NCBI GenBank assembly: GCA_030847615.1
Contig: JAUMIR010000001.1
Coordinates: 268,521,187-268,585,186, forward strand
Direction: 5' to 3'
Source: Gambelia wislizenii
Lineage: Eukaryota > Chordata > Lepidosauria > Squamata > Crotaphytidae
Length of the DNA stretch: 64,000 bases
Shown here: in pieces, positions 24,001-35,390 of the stretch
Position numbering within the stretch: the stretch's first letter is position 1
Layout of the letters: every line of letters starts with the position of its first letter
Made by a program: the position numbers and the translations under genes
Notes under the pieces: model-generated
Seen by the model: the letters and a program-made list of their open reading frames with translations, nothing else
Told to the model about the DNA's origin: nothing
Databases searched by the model: none

Positions 24001-24640
24001 ACGAGGTCTGTCTATTAAAGAACGAGACTGTGTTTCTACCTTTCAGACAGATCAGGGAGAACTGACTGTGAATGCTTGAGTGGTGACCCTGAACATGTCT
24101 GAACCTGCGTAACAAACATCAACACTCTCGGCCGTTCAGTTAATTGTCAGTCACCATTTAAAGCAGCTGTGTTGTTTGTTGTGTGCCGGGAAAATGCTAA
24201 GTTTAAAAGTTGAGCAACGTGTCAATTTGAATTTTTTAGTAAAATTAACAAAACACCAATGGAATCTTTTCAAATGCTTACTGAGGCCTATGGGGAAGAC
24301 TGCATGTCTCGTGTGTGTGTGTGTGTGTGTTTCAGTGGCACAAAAGATTCAGAGAAGGACATGAGAATGTAGAAAGACAATGAAAACCCTGGATGACATT
24401 TCACTTCAAGAACCAAAGAAATTGTGGAAAAAATCAGCCAGATTGTTTGAGGAGACTGCCGACTCAGTGTCCGAATGATAGCTGAAGCCGTGATCATTGA
24501 CAAAGACACTGCGTGGAAAATTTTGCTTGAGGATCCCAACATGAGAAAAGTTTGTGCCAAGATGGTCCCTAGGGTTCTCCCACCAGAGAAAAAAGAGTGC
24601 TTCAAGGAAATTTGCACTGACATTCTACAGGAAGTCTCGC
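24001..24640 (+). mobile_element. mariner transposon, 5' half with N-terminal transposase remnant
   Basis: Starts acgaggtctgtctattaaag, a mariner-type terminal repeat, followed by a 5' UTR and a decayed transposase. The frame at 24176 starts MLSLKVEQRVNLNFLVKL (N-terminal helix-turn-helix). The segment IAEAVIIDKDTAWKILLED and NMRKVCAKMVPRVLPPEKKE matches the second helix-turn-helix and linker of DD34D mariners. A (GT)n run at 24310-24331 interrupts the frame. The catalytic half is absent, and after about 24640 the sequence is unrelated. Confidence 0.85.
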
Positions 24641-25365
24641 TTGGGACTGCCTGTGTGCACCATGGGCTTGCCGCTTGCGAAGTCTCTCAGTCAGCTGGGT
24701 TACTGTTTTCCCTTCTCAGCTCACTTTATAAGCAGTGTGCGCATGCAAGGTCAGTCCCAAGCAAGCCTGCATAAGCAAGAAATATCAAAAGAGTGGATTA
24801 CTCAATGAATGAATGGAACTTGTCCTTAATTTGCAAGCGTCAAAAGAGCAAGTTGTCAGATAATTAGCCATCGAAAGATGGGGGCTTCCTGTACCATCTT
24901 CATTCACTAGTTTGACCTCTCCATTGACGCCCCCTTGTCATGGGAAAGAGACTTGCATACCCTAATGATGTTTTGAGCTATGCTGGCGGTGGCATAATAG
25001 CCACCGGTAGGGTCTCCCATGCCAGACAGGTCAAAACCAAAGGGTCTTACAAAGAGCGTCAAAGGGCAGGAGGGGCTTTCTAGCCTTCTGGCTTGCTCGT
25101 CCAACCCTTTAGGTCAACCATCTAAGAGAAGGAAACTCTAATCAGACCTACGACTCAAGGACCTCGCTGCTACCGTCCATGCTTGCAAAGCCACAGCAGA
25201 TGAATCTTTGGTTTAAAGGGTGAGGCCAGTTCTGTGCACGCTGCACTCCACCAGAAAAATCCATTGCACAGGCTCGAAGGACAAATCTAATTAGCGCGCT
25301 TGCAGAAAGCACGGGATGAGTCCTTCCTGAATCTTCATTTGCAAAGAAAAGCCAGAGAGAGAGTT
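24641..25365 (+). mobile_element. non-autonomous element sharing the 3' tail of the 44.7-kb LINE (left limit uncertain)
   Basis: The final 70 bp, from gcgcgcttgcagaaagcac (about 25297) through gggatgagtccttcctgaat to the aagccagagagagag tail, match 45303-45372 almost base for base. The sequence before 25290 does not match that LINE's coding region. This is the layout of a SINE or an internally deleted derivative that uses the LINE's 3' end. The body holds no convincing frame. Confidence 0.55.
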
Positions 25366-25740
25366 TGAACACTTCCCTAAACGTAGCCATTATTCAGGAC
25401 AAAAAAAGCAATGAGGAAAAGCTGTAGTGAGAATAACTGAGGTTCCAAAGCAGCAAACAAAGTGGTTGTATTCAGAACAGGTCAGGCTTCAAGAACTTCT
25501 TGGAAGACAGGAGGCTAACAGAACAGGAACAGCTGCATCCAGAATAGCTGAGGTTTGGGTGCAGACAAATGCAAGGCAACAAGGAAACAGAGTAGCAGCA
25601 GGTAGATTTAAGATCACTGCCTTTCAGTGAAATGAAAAGGAGAACCTTCAGGGCTATGTTGCAATGGGGACAAGGCTGAACTGCCCTCAATCAATAGCTA
25701 TGTTTATAGTTCTCAGCTTCATTCACACAAAGGAAACAGT
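25366..25740. other. intergenic, nothing recognised
   Basis: No gene or clear repeat. Confidence 0.4.
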
Positions 25741-25764
25741 GGTCTGAATCTGATAGTTATTCTC

Positions 25765-25865
25765 CACTAGAGTAGATCCAATGAATCAATTGCTAAGTCC
25801 ACACGTATGTAAATCCCATTGATTTAATAGGTCTACTCCAGTTGTGACTACCAATAAGACTTAGA
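25765..25865. repeat. small palindromic repeat (GGGTCTACTC type), copy 2
   Basis: The left ctagagtagatccaatgaat is the inverted partner of the right gatttaataggtctactcca. Imperfect palindrome. Confidence 0.6.
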
Positions 25866-25994
25866 TAATGTGTCCAACTTTGACAGCTTTATAAATGTCT
25901 CTTGAAGCCTTTTATATGTCACATTGTAAAGGCTATTCTAGCATGTGCCAAGCTTTTGATAGTAAGAATAAAGAAGTGCACTGCTATTATGAGC

Positions 25995-26231
25995 AAGTGT
26001 GAGTGTATTGGTCTGAGTATTGGACTAGGACTCTGGGAGACCAGGGTTCAAATCCCTCCTCGGCCAAGGAAATCCACTGGGTGACCTCTCAGCCAAGTCT
26101 CATTCTCTCAGCCTTAAGGAAAGGCAATGACAAACCTCCTGTGACTAAAATCTTGCCAAGAAACTCCTATGATATGGTTGCCATAAGTCAGAGCCAACTC
26201 GAAGGCACATAACAACAAACAAACAAACAAA
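25995..26231 (+). repeat. Sauria-type SINE (sense)
   Basis: Head ggtctgagtattggactagg and ccagggttcaaatccctcct (B box), body ctcattctctcagcctta, tail ttgccataagtcagagccaa then cgaaggcacataacaacaaa, followed by (CAAA)n. Confidence 0.92.
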
Positions 26232-27443
26232 CACTGCTATTGGGTTTATTCCAGCATCCTGTGGCCAATCAGTTGTCAATATATGCTCTTGAGGTAGTTA
26301 AAAACAGGTTAAAGATTAATTGGACAATAGAAACATTATAATTATCACAGTAATCAAGGGGTTAAAATCATCACAATAATCAGTAAAGAGTTTTAAAAGC
26401 TGTTTGGGGTGATTTGGGATATATCTGCACCACATATTTATTAAAGCTGGAATCACTATTTTTTTCTGGCACAGAATTCTGGGAACTGTGGTCTCTAATT
26501 TCTCTTTTATGGGACTTCACACAACAGAACTACAGTTTCCAGGCTCCCCTCCTGAAAAAAATATATTACTCATTACTCAAAATATAGCAGCCTGAGTCTG
26601 TGATATAAATATGCCATTTGTATTTCCCATAAAAATTTGTGTTTGAAAGATGCCCGACTATTTTCCTTTAAGCCACACAGGAAGAAAAATCTGCAGTAGT
26701 CTTCCAATAGTTTGACTATTGTTCTACAAACCTCTGTGAAACTTTGGTATGGTTTTGTTCCAGAAACTGACAGTAGTGTTTTTAAAAAGTTTTGACATAG
26801 CAGAAGTGCCTCACATTAACTTTGGAGTTGTGAATATTAGAACTGTTAACTAGTCAGAAACTGTGTGTGTAACAGTTATACCCATAAAGCAGTGACTTTG
26901 ACACTTCCTTATTGCTCAGTGTTTCAAGGTCTTTAAACCTCTGTGTTAATGATTTGATGTCTCCCAAGTCCCAAACAAAATGTCTCTTATTTCTTGCCAC
27001 ATTTTCATAATTAATTTGATGGCATTGTACTTCAAACCCTTGCAGTTGCCCTTGTTTACCTTTGAGTTGAGAAACATTATTCAGTGATGATAAAAACTTC
27101 TCTGTTTAACTCAGCATTCTTATACAGGAGGCAAAATTAAACAATGTTAACAAGAGTGAGCAATGGACTGGGACTTAATTCTTTAAGGTTTTTACCTCCA
27201 ACAAATTTTACCTCCAAAATTCTTTCATTGGAGTATAATTGGCAAATGTTACCTAGAGTAAAACAAATGTTACCTGTACAGCACCTAAAAGTTTTTTCCC
27301 CATATGTAACAGTACAGATACTCATTGAGAAATTCAGTGTTCTCTGTCTAAGAAAGGAGCAGTTAGCTTCACATAGACATGGACAGCTGATCTCAAGAAA
27401 AGTTACTTTTCTGTTGCTAATGGAGTTGAAAATTTATTTCTTG
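26232..27443. other. intergenic, one possible small MITE
   Basis: At 26425-26580, ctgggaactgtggtctctaa and gaactacagtttccaggctc pair as an inverted repeat of a hAT-type MITE. The rest is not recognised. Confidence 0.4.
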
Positions 27444-27444
27444 C

Positions 27445-27670
27445 TTGTTGTTGTGTGCCTTCAAGTTATTTCTGACTTATGACAACCCTAAGTGAACCTA
27501 TTATGGGATTTTCTTGGCAAGATGTGTTCAGAAGAGAGGTTGCCTTTGCCTTCCTCTGAGAGTGTGACTTGCCCAACGTCACCCAGTGGGTTTCCCTGGC
27601 TAAATGGGGATTCGAACCCTGGTTGCCAGGGTCCTACATCAATGCTCAAGTCACTACACCATGCTGGTCC
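27445..27670 (-). repeat. Sauria-type SINE (antisense)
   Basis: Tail ttgttgtgtgccttcaagtt and gacaaccctaagtgaaccta, body ttggcaagatgtgttcagaa, head gggattcgaaccctggttgc (reversed B box) and gtcactacaccatgctgg. Nearly complete. Confidence 0.92.
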
Positions 27671-27803
27671 TCTTGAAATTCTCTTACCTGTCTTTTATTG
27701 CCTGTTGTCCTAGTCCTCACATGGCCAAGAAGGAGTGGCTTCTGCCTGAACTGAAATCCTTCAATACCATTCTAACTGTCAACAGAATAACATCTGAGAC
27801 AGA

Positions 27804-28468
27804 GAGCTTATCTATACAAGGGGGAAAATGTGGATTGATACCCACAAATGCCAATTTGAAGCAGCTTCATTTTGTCTTAATGTTGTTGTGTTGTTGTTGT
27901 TGTTTTGCAACATTGCAGGCATGCAAAGCTATTCACTTTTGCTGTCCCAACAGGCATGCCTGTGAATCAAGATGGTGGACATGAGTGAATTACTCATATT
28001 TTTATTCTCACCAGTTCCTGTCTCCAAACAGTTTAAAAAAAAGAAAAAGAAAAAAAAGAGCATATCTAAAGTGCAAAAGTGCGATATTCCCCCTAAATAA
28101 ATTTTAAAAAGGAAAAAAAAAAGGCTGTTTTGTTGGCTCAGCACATGATTGCTAAGGCAAAAATCCAACATGGCAGTTTTGTACACTTGCTTTGTTCGCA
28201 AAGCTCTGCCCCTGCACGTGTCCGATCAATCAGCATTCCACATCCGCTTTGATCGGGAATGCGAATGAATGTGAATCGGATTGTCCCAAGGAGCAGGGAT
28301 GAGCTTTTAAAAAACTTCAGGAAAAGCCACAAAGGCTTTTCTTTCAGAGTTTTTGGTGGGTTTGCCCCCCCTCCTTCCAGATATGGTGGATTGATGCGGG
28401 ATGGCATTTAGACAAATCATATTCTCCTAGAATTCTATGAGGAGTATTTTCTGCCATTTAGACAACCC
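27804..28468 (+). mobile_element. DNA transposon of the GGGCTTGTCTA family, copy 1
   Basis: Left end gagcttatctatacaag and right end atttagacaaccc are degenerate inverted partners. The inner blocks (gattgctaaggcaaaaatcc, ccaaggagcaggg, gggatggcatttagacaaat) recur at 32738-33062, 57719-58295 (reversed) and 59078-59723. No transposase frame, so non-autonomous. Confidence 0.7.
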
Positions 28469-28710
28469 GGATGACTCTAACATCTTCATTTTTTAGGCTG
28501 GTGACTCTAACATCTTCATCTTTTTTCTCCTTCATGTTTTTTTTTTTAACATCGCCTGATAAAGAAGCCAATGAAGCTTCAAAAGCTTGCATGATGCATT
28601 TTTTGAATTTGATTGGGCAATAAAGGTATTGCTTTTTTGTGTATTTTGTATTTTGTTGTATTTTGTTATCTGGTCCAGTGTGGAAATAGAGAGATGAACA
28701 GGAATATAGA
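28469..28710. other. intergenic, local tandem duplication
   Basis: The phrase gactctaacatcttcat occurs twice in tandem at 28471-28519. Nothing else recognised. Confidence 0.5.
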
Positions 28711-28965
28711 CCAACCCTGTATCCGCAGAACCAATATCTGCAATTTCAGTTATCCAAGAGACACAAAATAGGAGACACATACCATAGAGTTGGACTGAAA
28801 TACCTAGAAAGGGGTCCCCTCTAGGAATCACTACATCCTCCAACAAAACTCTATGGTATGTTTGTACGGGAAGTCCTTTATTTTAATGGGGTTTGCTATT
28901 ATCCATGGTTTCACTTAAGTCCAGGAACATATTTCCCACAGATACAGGGGCAGGGGACTTGTATT
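28711..28965. mobile_element. MITE with CAACCCTGTATCC-type ends
   Basis: The left ccaaccctgtatccgcagaa and right cacagatacaggggcaggg are imperfect inverted partners. Inside, taccatagagtt and aactctatggta also pair. Related in style to the TA-flanked element at 35168. Confidence 0.55.
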
Positions 28966-29187
28966 TTCAGTCTTGGATCATTCTCTGCAATGGCTACATC
29001 TATGGCTAGTGCACATATATATGGCTGAAAACCATTATGCTATGGGAGTGTGGCTATTCTGATGAGTAAAAACAGAATTGAATGCAGAATATAAATATCA
29101 GCTTAACCCAAATCTGAAGAAGTGTCAACTGTAACAATAGCTCAGTGACATCAATCAGGCAGAAGGTTTTAAAGAAACATATTGCCT

Positions 29188-29332
29188 AGGATAGGGATAG
29201 GCAGCTAGTGTCCTCCTGATGTAAGATTACAGTTCCCATCATCACCAACTATAATGTCCACTGGTCAAGGGATTATGGGAACAGAACTCCCAAATGCCCA
29301 GGGGTCTTCACATTGCCTATCACTCTAGGAAT
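29188..29332. repeat. hAT-type MITE remnant
   Basis: Ends gatagggataggcagctagt and cacattgcctatcactct are an inverted pair, with acagttcccatcatcaccaa inside. Diverged copy of a common squamate element. Confidence 0.5.
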
Positions 29333-29837
29333 GCATCAGAGGTGAGGAATCTCAAGCTCTAGGCCCCTTTTCTTCTTCTCAGCTCCCTAACAACCTAAAT
29401 CATATTAATCTGTTCCGTAGTCTTACCCTATTTGCCTAGGAAAGTCTTTCAGCTAGAGCCTCACTCTTTTTACAATATGAATGCCCAATCTAGGCCCAGG
29501 AGCTCCAATATACACATGAAACACAACTCTTGAAGATCTTCCATTTAACTTAGGCAGCTGATAAAGATATTCCATAGAGTGCATATACTGGAGGGTTTCT
29601 TAAGGTGAGGACACCACACTCCATATGGACATCATAACACCTATGTGCAAAAATCTGAGCATTCTTTCTAAAAGTAGTGTTAGACTTGCACTTCTTCACA
29701 TACCCTCAGTATACCATCTAGAATAGGGGTGGAAATATCCCATGCTCCAGGGGCCAGATATTCACCCCCAGGACTAACCTTCGGACATACCATTCCAAAA
29801 AAATGTGAAAAAGAAAGGGGAATCAAAATGATGTAAC
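29333..29837. other. intergenic, nothing recognised
   Basis: No gene or clear repeat. Confidence 0.4.
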
Positions 29838-30152
29838 CAAGGACTTTTTCGGACAAGTAAAATGCAGCGCAAGCAGCCTCGCCACATTGCGAGGCTGCAG
29901 CGCTGCAGGGCGTCCCTTTTGGATGACGCCCGTCCCTGCCGGTACTGTTGCGGTGCCGCAGGGACATTTGAGTGGAATATTTTGGCGATTTTTACTCACG
30001 ATCATGAGCAATATTCCACTCAAATGTCCCTGCGCAACAGTACCGGCAGGGACGGGCATCATCCGAAAGGGACGCCCTGCAGTGCTGCAGCCTCACAACG
30101 TGGCGAGGCTGCTTGCACTGCATTTTACAGTACTTGTCCGAAAAAGTCCCAA
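29838..30152. mobile_element. 309-bp near-perfect palindromic MITE (P1), 3-bp duplication CAA
   Basis: The element at 29841-30149 starts ggactttttcggacaagtaa and ends ttgtccgaaaaagtcc, flanked by CAA on both sides (29838-29840, 30150-30152). Its two arms of about 145 bp are inverted copies over almost their whole length (for example cagggacatttgagtggaat against attccactcaaatgtccctg), around a loop of about 20-30 bp. It is much more GC-rich than its surroundings. Frames on both strands are mirror images of the same arm. Confidence 0.92.
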
Positions 30153-31382
30153 GACCAGAAGTATGGAAGCCTCTTCCCAGGAATCTAAGTTCTTAGTCAA
30201 AGTTGAAGGCAACAAGCAAAACTCCCCCCATTATCTCAGAACAAATTTAGCATTGTAGTTTAAAGGTTTGAGGGGGTAGATGGGTAAAAAAAAAATTCCC
30301 CTTCTGTTCTGGCAGTTCTTCTTAAAAGAAAGGAACCAACATCACAGCTGGGTAACCATCTGACTCTCCTGAGAGGCATAATTGGGTAAGTAACTGAACA
30401 AAAAGGTAGTGATGTATGAGAAAAGCACCTGCTTGAGAGAGGTGTTTTAGGGTTGGTGACATGGCAATCACTCCCTTGAGGTGAGCTGAATTTCTCAAGA
30501 CTATTGCCTAAATCTAAGATGCCCAGCTGTACGTACAACTCCTTGGGAAATATTCATGTTTAATGTCCTAATGATTGCTCCCTACACCCTGGGGGCATTC
30601 AGCACTAGCTAGTTACTATTATTTAGAAATTATGCTTCTGTCATTACCCCAGAGGCTACCTTGAGGATCAGAAGGAAATTTCCTTTCATTCACTGACTCA
30701 ACCTTTTTTTGTTCTGGGCCATACAAGATTCTATTTTAACCAGCAATCTGAAGTAGGACATGTAGCCAGATGCAAGTCTTTGCAGGGATGTACAGATACA
30801 GGCACTACATTGAGATTTAACTCCTAGTGTTTCTATGAGGCTAAGCCAATCCATAAGCTCCATACTATTGAACAATCAGAAATTATATTATTGGATATCA
30901 CTACTGCCTTCTGCACCTCAGGTGGGCTCTGTGAATCAAACATAAAATACAATCTGATTTACCAAGATAGTTGAGAATACAAGTCCCTGCTGGTTCTCGA
31001 CAGAACCAAAATGATCAAAGCAAAGACGACTGACCTTACTTTTTCCCCTCCCTTGATATTTTTCTGTCTCAACAAATAAAAATAATTAAGTTTAGCTCTG
31101 GAGATCCTCCCTCTTGCCAACAGTGGGAAACGGTCACTAGGTTTTGACATGTACAAGCGCAATATTAGCATGTTTGTCAATGTTGAGTAACAATATTATG
31201 AAAAATTGAATGACATATTAAGACAGTATGTTTTGAACAATAAATGTTGGGACAAATTTCTCCATTTTTCCTAATGAACAGGACAAATCAAACTGTAATA
31301 TTTATTATAATTGTGAAATAGAATTAATGCATAATTTTAATTCTCTGTTCTTTGGGAGAATGCACATAGATAACATCATACA
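30153..31382. other. intergenic, nothing recognised
   Basis: No gene or clear repeat. Open frames have no recognised similarity. Confidence 0.4.
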
Positions 31383-32737
31383 AGGTCTGTCTATTAAATA
31401 ATGAGGCTGTGGACTTTATCAGATGCAGCCTTTTAAACATTCTTTTGGCGGCATATAAAAAAACCCATTTGTATGCCGGCAAAAGAATGCCCCCCTCCCG
31501 CCTGCACTCACCTCCTTTCCCAGCAAAGGCTCCTCCGTGAATGAAGTGAATGGAGCCCCATTCACTTCCTTGTTCAAAATCTCGCACAGTTTCATCATGT
31601 GGGAAATTCAAACTTTAAAACCAAAATAAAGCATTTTAAGTTACACTAAGCACCTAAACATACTTAAAAATCCCCAAGAAACCCAGGGAGAGTCATAAAA
31701 AGAGCAAAACTTACCTGGGTGTCCCAATCTGACCTGGAAGTGTTCGCACCGGACCGGCCACTGATGGAGTAAGTATAAGATTTAAAGGAACAGAGGTTTC
31801 GCACACCAGCAATGCTGGCAAAAAAGCACCAGGGGATCTATTGACAGCTTAAGCCATCAATTAAAAGGTACGGGTTTTAGGCTCTTTATGACTGTGAAAG
31901 GGTGATGTCATCTGACCCATGTGCCCTTTCGCAGTTATGTGATGTCATGATGACGCCATATTTTCTGTGTCTGATAAAGTCCTCTGATTCTACCTTTTAG
32001 ACATATCAGGGAGAACTGCTTGTGAATGCTTGCGTGGTGACCTTGAACATGTCTGGACCTGCATGACAAACAGCAACACTCTCAGCCGTTCAGTTAATTG
32101 TCAGTGATCGTTTAAAGCAGCTGTGTTGTCTGTTGTGTGCCAGAAAAATGCCAAGTCAAGCAATGTGACATTCTGCAGCAACTTGAGGTGGACCCAAACC
32201 GTTTTCAAAAATCATCACTTGTGATGAAACCTGGAACTCCCAGTATGATCTTGAGACAAAATGACAGTCAGTGCACTGGAAAAACACCATCATCACTAAG
32301 AATGAAAAAAAGCACATCAAAGCAAGTCCACATTCAAAGCCATGCTCACTGGACAGGGGGCTGGCATCAAGAGTGTAATTTTGGCAGAATGGGTTCCAGA
32401 AGGCAGACCAGTGAACCAGCTTTATTACTAGAAAGTTTTGACAAAGCATAGAGAAAAGGGGTCAGGGGGAAAAAGCCAGAACTGTGGGGGAATGGTTTCA
32501 TTCTTCATCAAGACAATGCGCCTGCTCACACAGCACTTTCTGTGAAGCAGTTTTTGGCCAATAAACACATTACTACACTTGAACATCCTCCATATTCACA
32601 AGATTTGGCACCATGCAACTTTTTTCTTTTCCCTAAAGTGAAATCAGTGCTTAAAGGAACATGTTTTGAGTCAATTGATGCAGTATGGAATAAAAACTGG
32701 GAAATGTGCTGAAACAACTGACAGAAACTGATCTGCT
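31383..32737 (+). mobile_element. mariner transposon, copy with catalytic half, interrupted by a MITE
   Basis: Begins aggtctgtctattaaataat (31383), is broken by the MITE at 31411-31982, and resumes tctgattctaccttttagac. The 5' UTR matches 24030-24180. It then jumps from near the start codon to DILQQLEVDPNRF, so the N-terminal DNA-binding half is deleted. The remnant keeps HQDNAPAHTA with the second catalytic Asp, then LEHPPYSQDLAPCNFFLFP with the region of the third, and KSVLKGTCFESIDAV, in shifting frames. It is a pseudogene of a DD34D transposase. Confidence 0.85.
31411..31982 (-). mobile_element. GGACTTTATCAGA-family MITE, copy A
   Basis: Starts ggactttatcagatgcagcc and ends tgtctgataaagtcc; 572 bp. 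It splits the mariner at 31.4 kb, which proves a separate insertion. The family body includes a gcatataaaaa/ccggcaaaagaat stretch near one end and a tttcgcagttatgtgatgtc stretch near the other. Flanks CTGT and TCTG are a decayed target duplication. Confidence 0.85.
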
Positions 32738-33062
32738 CTTTGAGCTCAGTACACAATTGCTAAGGTGAAAATCCAACATGGCATCTCTGGACACTTGCCT
32801 TGTTAGCAAGCTCCACCCCCTGAACACATCCAGCAAATCAGCTTTCCCCTTCTGCTTTCATCAGGGATGCAAATGAATGCAGATCGGATTGTTCCAATGA
32901 GCAGGAATGCACATTCCCTTGGATTCCATAAAGGCTTTTTCTATGGAGTTTTTGGTGGATTTGCCCCCCCTCCAAATACTGTGGATTGATGTGGGATGGC
33001 ATTTAGACAAATCATATTCTCCTTGAATTCTACAAGGAATATTTTCGCTGTTTAGACAACCC
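32738..33062 (+). mobile_element. GGGCTTGTCTA-family transposon, 5'-truncated copy 2
   Basis: The right half of the family: attgctaaggtgaaaatcca, caatgagcaggaatgcacat, gggatggcatttagacaaat, ending tgtttagacaaccc. The left half is missing and the sequence runs straight out of the mariner. Confidence 0.65.
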
Positions 33063-34015
33063 CACTGTTCCTCTCAGGAAACCTGTGATTTAGGTCAATA
33101 TTATAGACAGACACAGCATGCTTTGGCATGCAAAAAATCTGAAGTTGAATCTTCCTTCTGGGGCTGGGAACCTCCCCGTTCTGGTACTCTCTGCCACTTA
33201 CTGTAGATATAATGCTGACCTTGATGTACTAATTCTGTATAAACCACCTTCCTATGTATCCATTGCCAGGGCCAATCCCAACACTAGCAAAGTGAGGTAT
33301 TCATGTCAAATAGCAGATCTTATGCCATAGGGCCTACTGTATACTCCTTAAGGTAACACAATTTATCAGCCTTTTTAAAAAGAAACACTCATAAAATAAG
33401 TTGCTTTTTTCTGAGTTCATTACAAAAGTGGACCTATATGGTACTGTAAGATTTATTGAGCGTGGTGGATGACATCTGACCAAACAATGAAACATGGAAG
33501 CATGGCCAGGAGACAAAATGTTGAACCCAGAAAAGCCTCAGGAGGTTACAGGAGAGAGCTGTTGCACATTTCCATATTTTCCCATTGAAATGCTTACATA
33601 ATTGGCCCAGAAATCTCATCCCCCCCCACCTGCTATTGATTTAGACCCTACAGTTGTGTAGCTGTATGTATCCCTGGACAGAATTGCTTGCTGATGTTGC
33701 ATGAGATTACCAAGAGCCTGCATGAAAAAAATATTATTGATTTATGACTACATTTTTTCTAGTTGCCTTAGCACATCTTTCAGCTTGTCTCAGGTCTATT
33801 CTGATATATGAATGATATATGAAAGGCAAATGTATAGCCTGTATTCCCTGAAGTCCTCTAGATCCTTAAAAAAAAAACCTGCTTGATAATATAGCTCTTG
33901 CTCCTTGGCACTGAGTGCTTTATTACTGAGCAGGCCAATTCTGTGTAATATATATTACAATTTTGTAATAATATAAGAAATACACTATATAACAATATAA
34001 GCATACTGTATAATA
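33063..34015. other. intergenic, nothing recognised
   Basis: No gene or clear repeat. AT-rich at 33940-34010. Confidence 0.4.
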
Positions 34016-34016
34016 G

Positions 34017-34225
34017 AGCTAGCATGGTGTAGTGGTTTGCATGTTGGACTAGGACCCTGCTTGGCCATGGAAACCCAGAGGATGACCTTGAACAAGTCAC
34101 ATTCTCTCAGACTTAGAGGAAGACAAGAAGAAAAAAAAATCTCTGAATAAATCTTGCCAATAAAACCCCATAACAAGGTCACTTTAAAGTATCCATAAGT
34201 CAGAAGCAATTTGAAGAAACACAAC
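34017..34225 (+). repeat. Sauria-type SINE (sense)
   Basis: Head gctagcatggtgtagtggtt and ttggactagg, body acattctctcagacttagag, tail tccataagtcagaagcaatt then gaagaaacacaac. Part of the head after the A box is deleted. A MITE is inserted exactly at its 3' end. Confidence 0.85.
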
Positions 34226-34526
34226 GGAGATTATCAGACATGGTAAATACCGCATCAGTAGATTGTGATGAGAACAGAACAGGCAAGATTATCAGATGAC
34301 AATGTCCTCCAGCATCCCAGGGGCGTAGTGCAGCTGTGAGTAAGGTGTCCCTTTTTATTCGCGGCTTGTCCCCGTCAATAAGAAAGGAAAGCCTTTCCTA
34401 GCAGTGCTACACCCCCAAGATGGCAGAAGGAGGCAGCATCTGATAATGTCTCCCTTCCTGTTCTCCTCCTGTTCTTCTGGAATTGTGTGCTTTTGCCACA
34501 TTCCACTGCATCTGATAATCTTCAAC
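34223..34526. mobile_element. GGAGATTATCAGA MITE (P4), 3-bp duplication AAC
   Basis: The 298-bp element at 34226-34523 starts ggagattatcagacatgg and ends tgcatctgataatcttc, flanked by AAC (34223-34225 and 34524-34526). Inner second-level ends gattatcagatgacaatgtc (about 34289) and gcatctgataatgtctccc (about 34437) repeat the same terminal motif, giving a two-layer foldback. Related to the element at 45520-47879. Confidence 0.85.
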
Positions 34527-34896
34527 AATACTATATAAGAACAGAACAGAAGAGATGTAAGAATATACAAATCTGTGTAATAAGAATTATATAGGCCTCC
34601 TTCACAAGCAACAATGTTATGGATACTTTGACCTCTTTATTTGATTGATAGGACTCACAGGATGAGGCCTCTTCACAGTTTATTATTGAACCACATGTTC
34701 AAAAAGCTTAATGTTGTACTAGATTGATAAATCTGTAAAAAGGGGAACAGAAAGAATATTTGAACCAGATCTTAGAATGTTATTGTTGTTCACGTGGAGT
34801 ACTAAGAGTTTTTATGCTGGGTGGGCGTCATCCTGCGAGAAATTGCTGTCAATATCAAATAAAGATTTATGGACTTTAGACCTCTCAGTGCCAGTT

Positions 34897-35144
34897 ATGT
34901 TGTTGTTGTTGTTGTTGTGTGACTTCAAGTCATTTCTGACTTACGGCAACCCTAAGGTGAACCTATAATGGGGTTTTCTTGGCAGAATTTGTTGAGAAGG
35001 GGTCACCCTTGCCTTTCTCTGAGGCTGAGAGTGTGACTTGCCCAAGGTCACTCAGCAGATTTTTGTGGCTGAGCCAGGATTCAGACTCTGGTCTCCCAGT
35101 GTCCTACTCCACCACTCAAACCACTCCACCAAGCTAGTTCTTAA
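34897..35144 (-). repeat. Sauria-type SINE (antisense)
   Basis: (TTG)n then gtgacttcaagtcatttctg and cggcaaccctaaggtgaacc, body gagagtgtgacttgcccaag, head with tcagactctggtctcccagt and ccactccaccaagctag. Confidence 0.9.
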
Positions 35145-35165
35145 TAACACCACAGTAGTTCTTAC

Positions 35166-35390
35166 TACAGGTTGACCCCCATATCTGCAGGGGATATGTT
35201 CCAAGACCCCCGTGAATAACTGAAACTATGGATAACAAGGAACCCTATTCTTTTCAATGAAATGAATGCTGGAAATTGACCATAGAATTTCACTGGAGAA
35301 CCTAGAAATGCCTAGAGAGAACATATCCTTTTGGACATGGATAAGCTAAACCATGGATACCAAATCTGTGGATATGGGGGTCAAGTTGTA
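35166..35390. mobile_element. pogo/Tigger- or mariner-like MITE with TA duplication
   Basis: The element at 35168-35388 starts caggttgacccccatatc and ends gatatgggggtcaagttg (16 of 18 ends match), flanked by TA on each side. No coding potential. Confidence 0.8.

Noticed and set aside
29862..30258. Overlapping open frames on both strands rich in Ala/Arg/Gly
   Set aside because: They are mirror translations of the two arms of a GC-rich palindrome.
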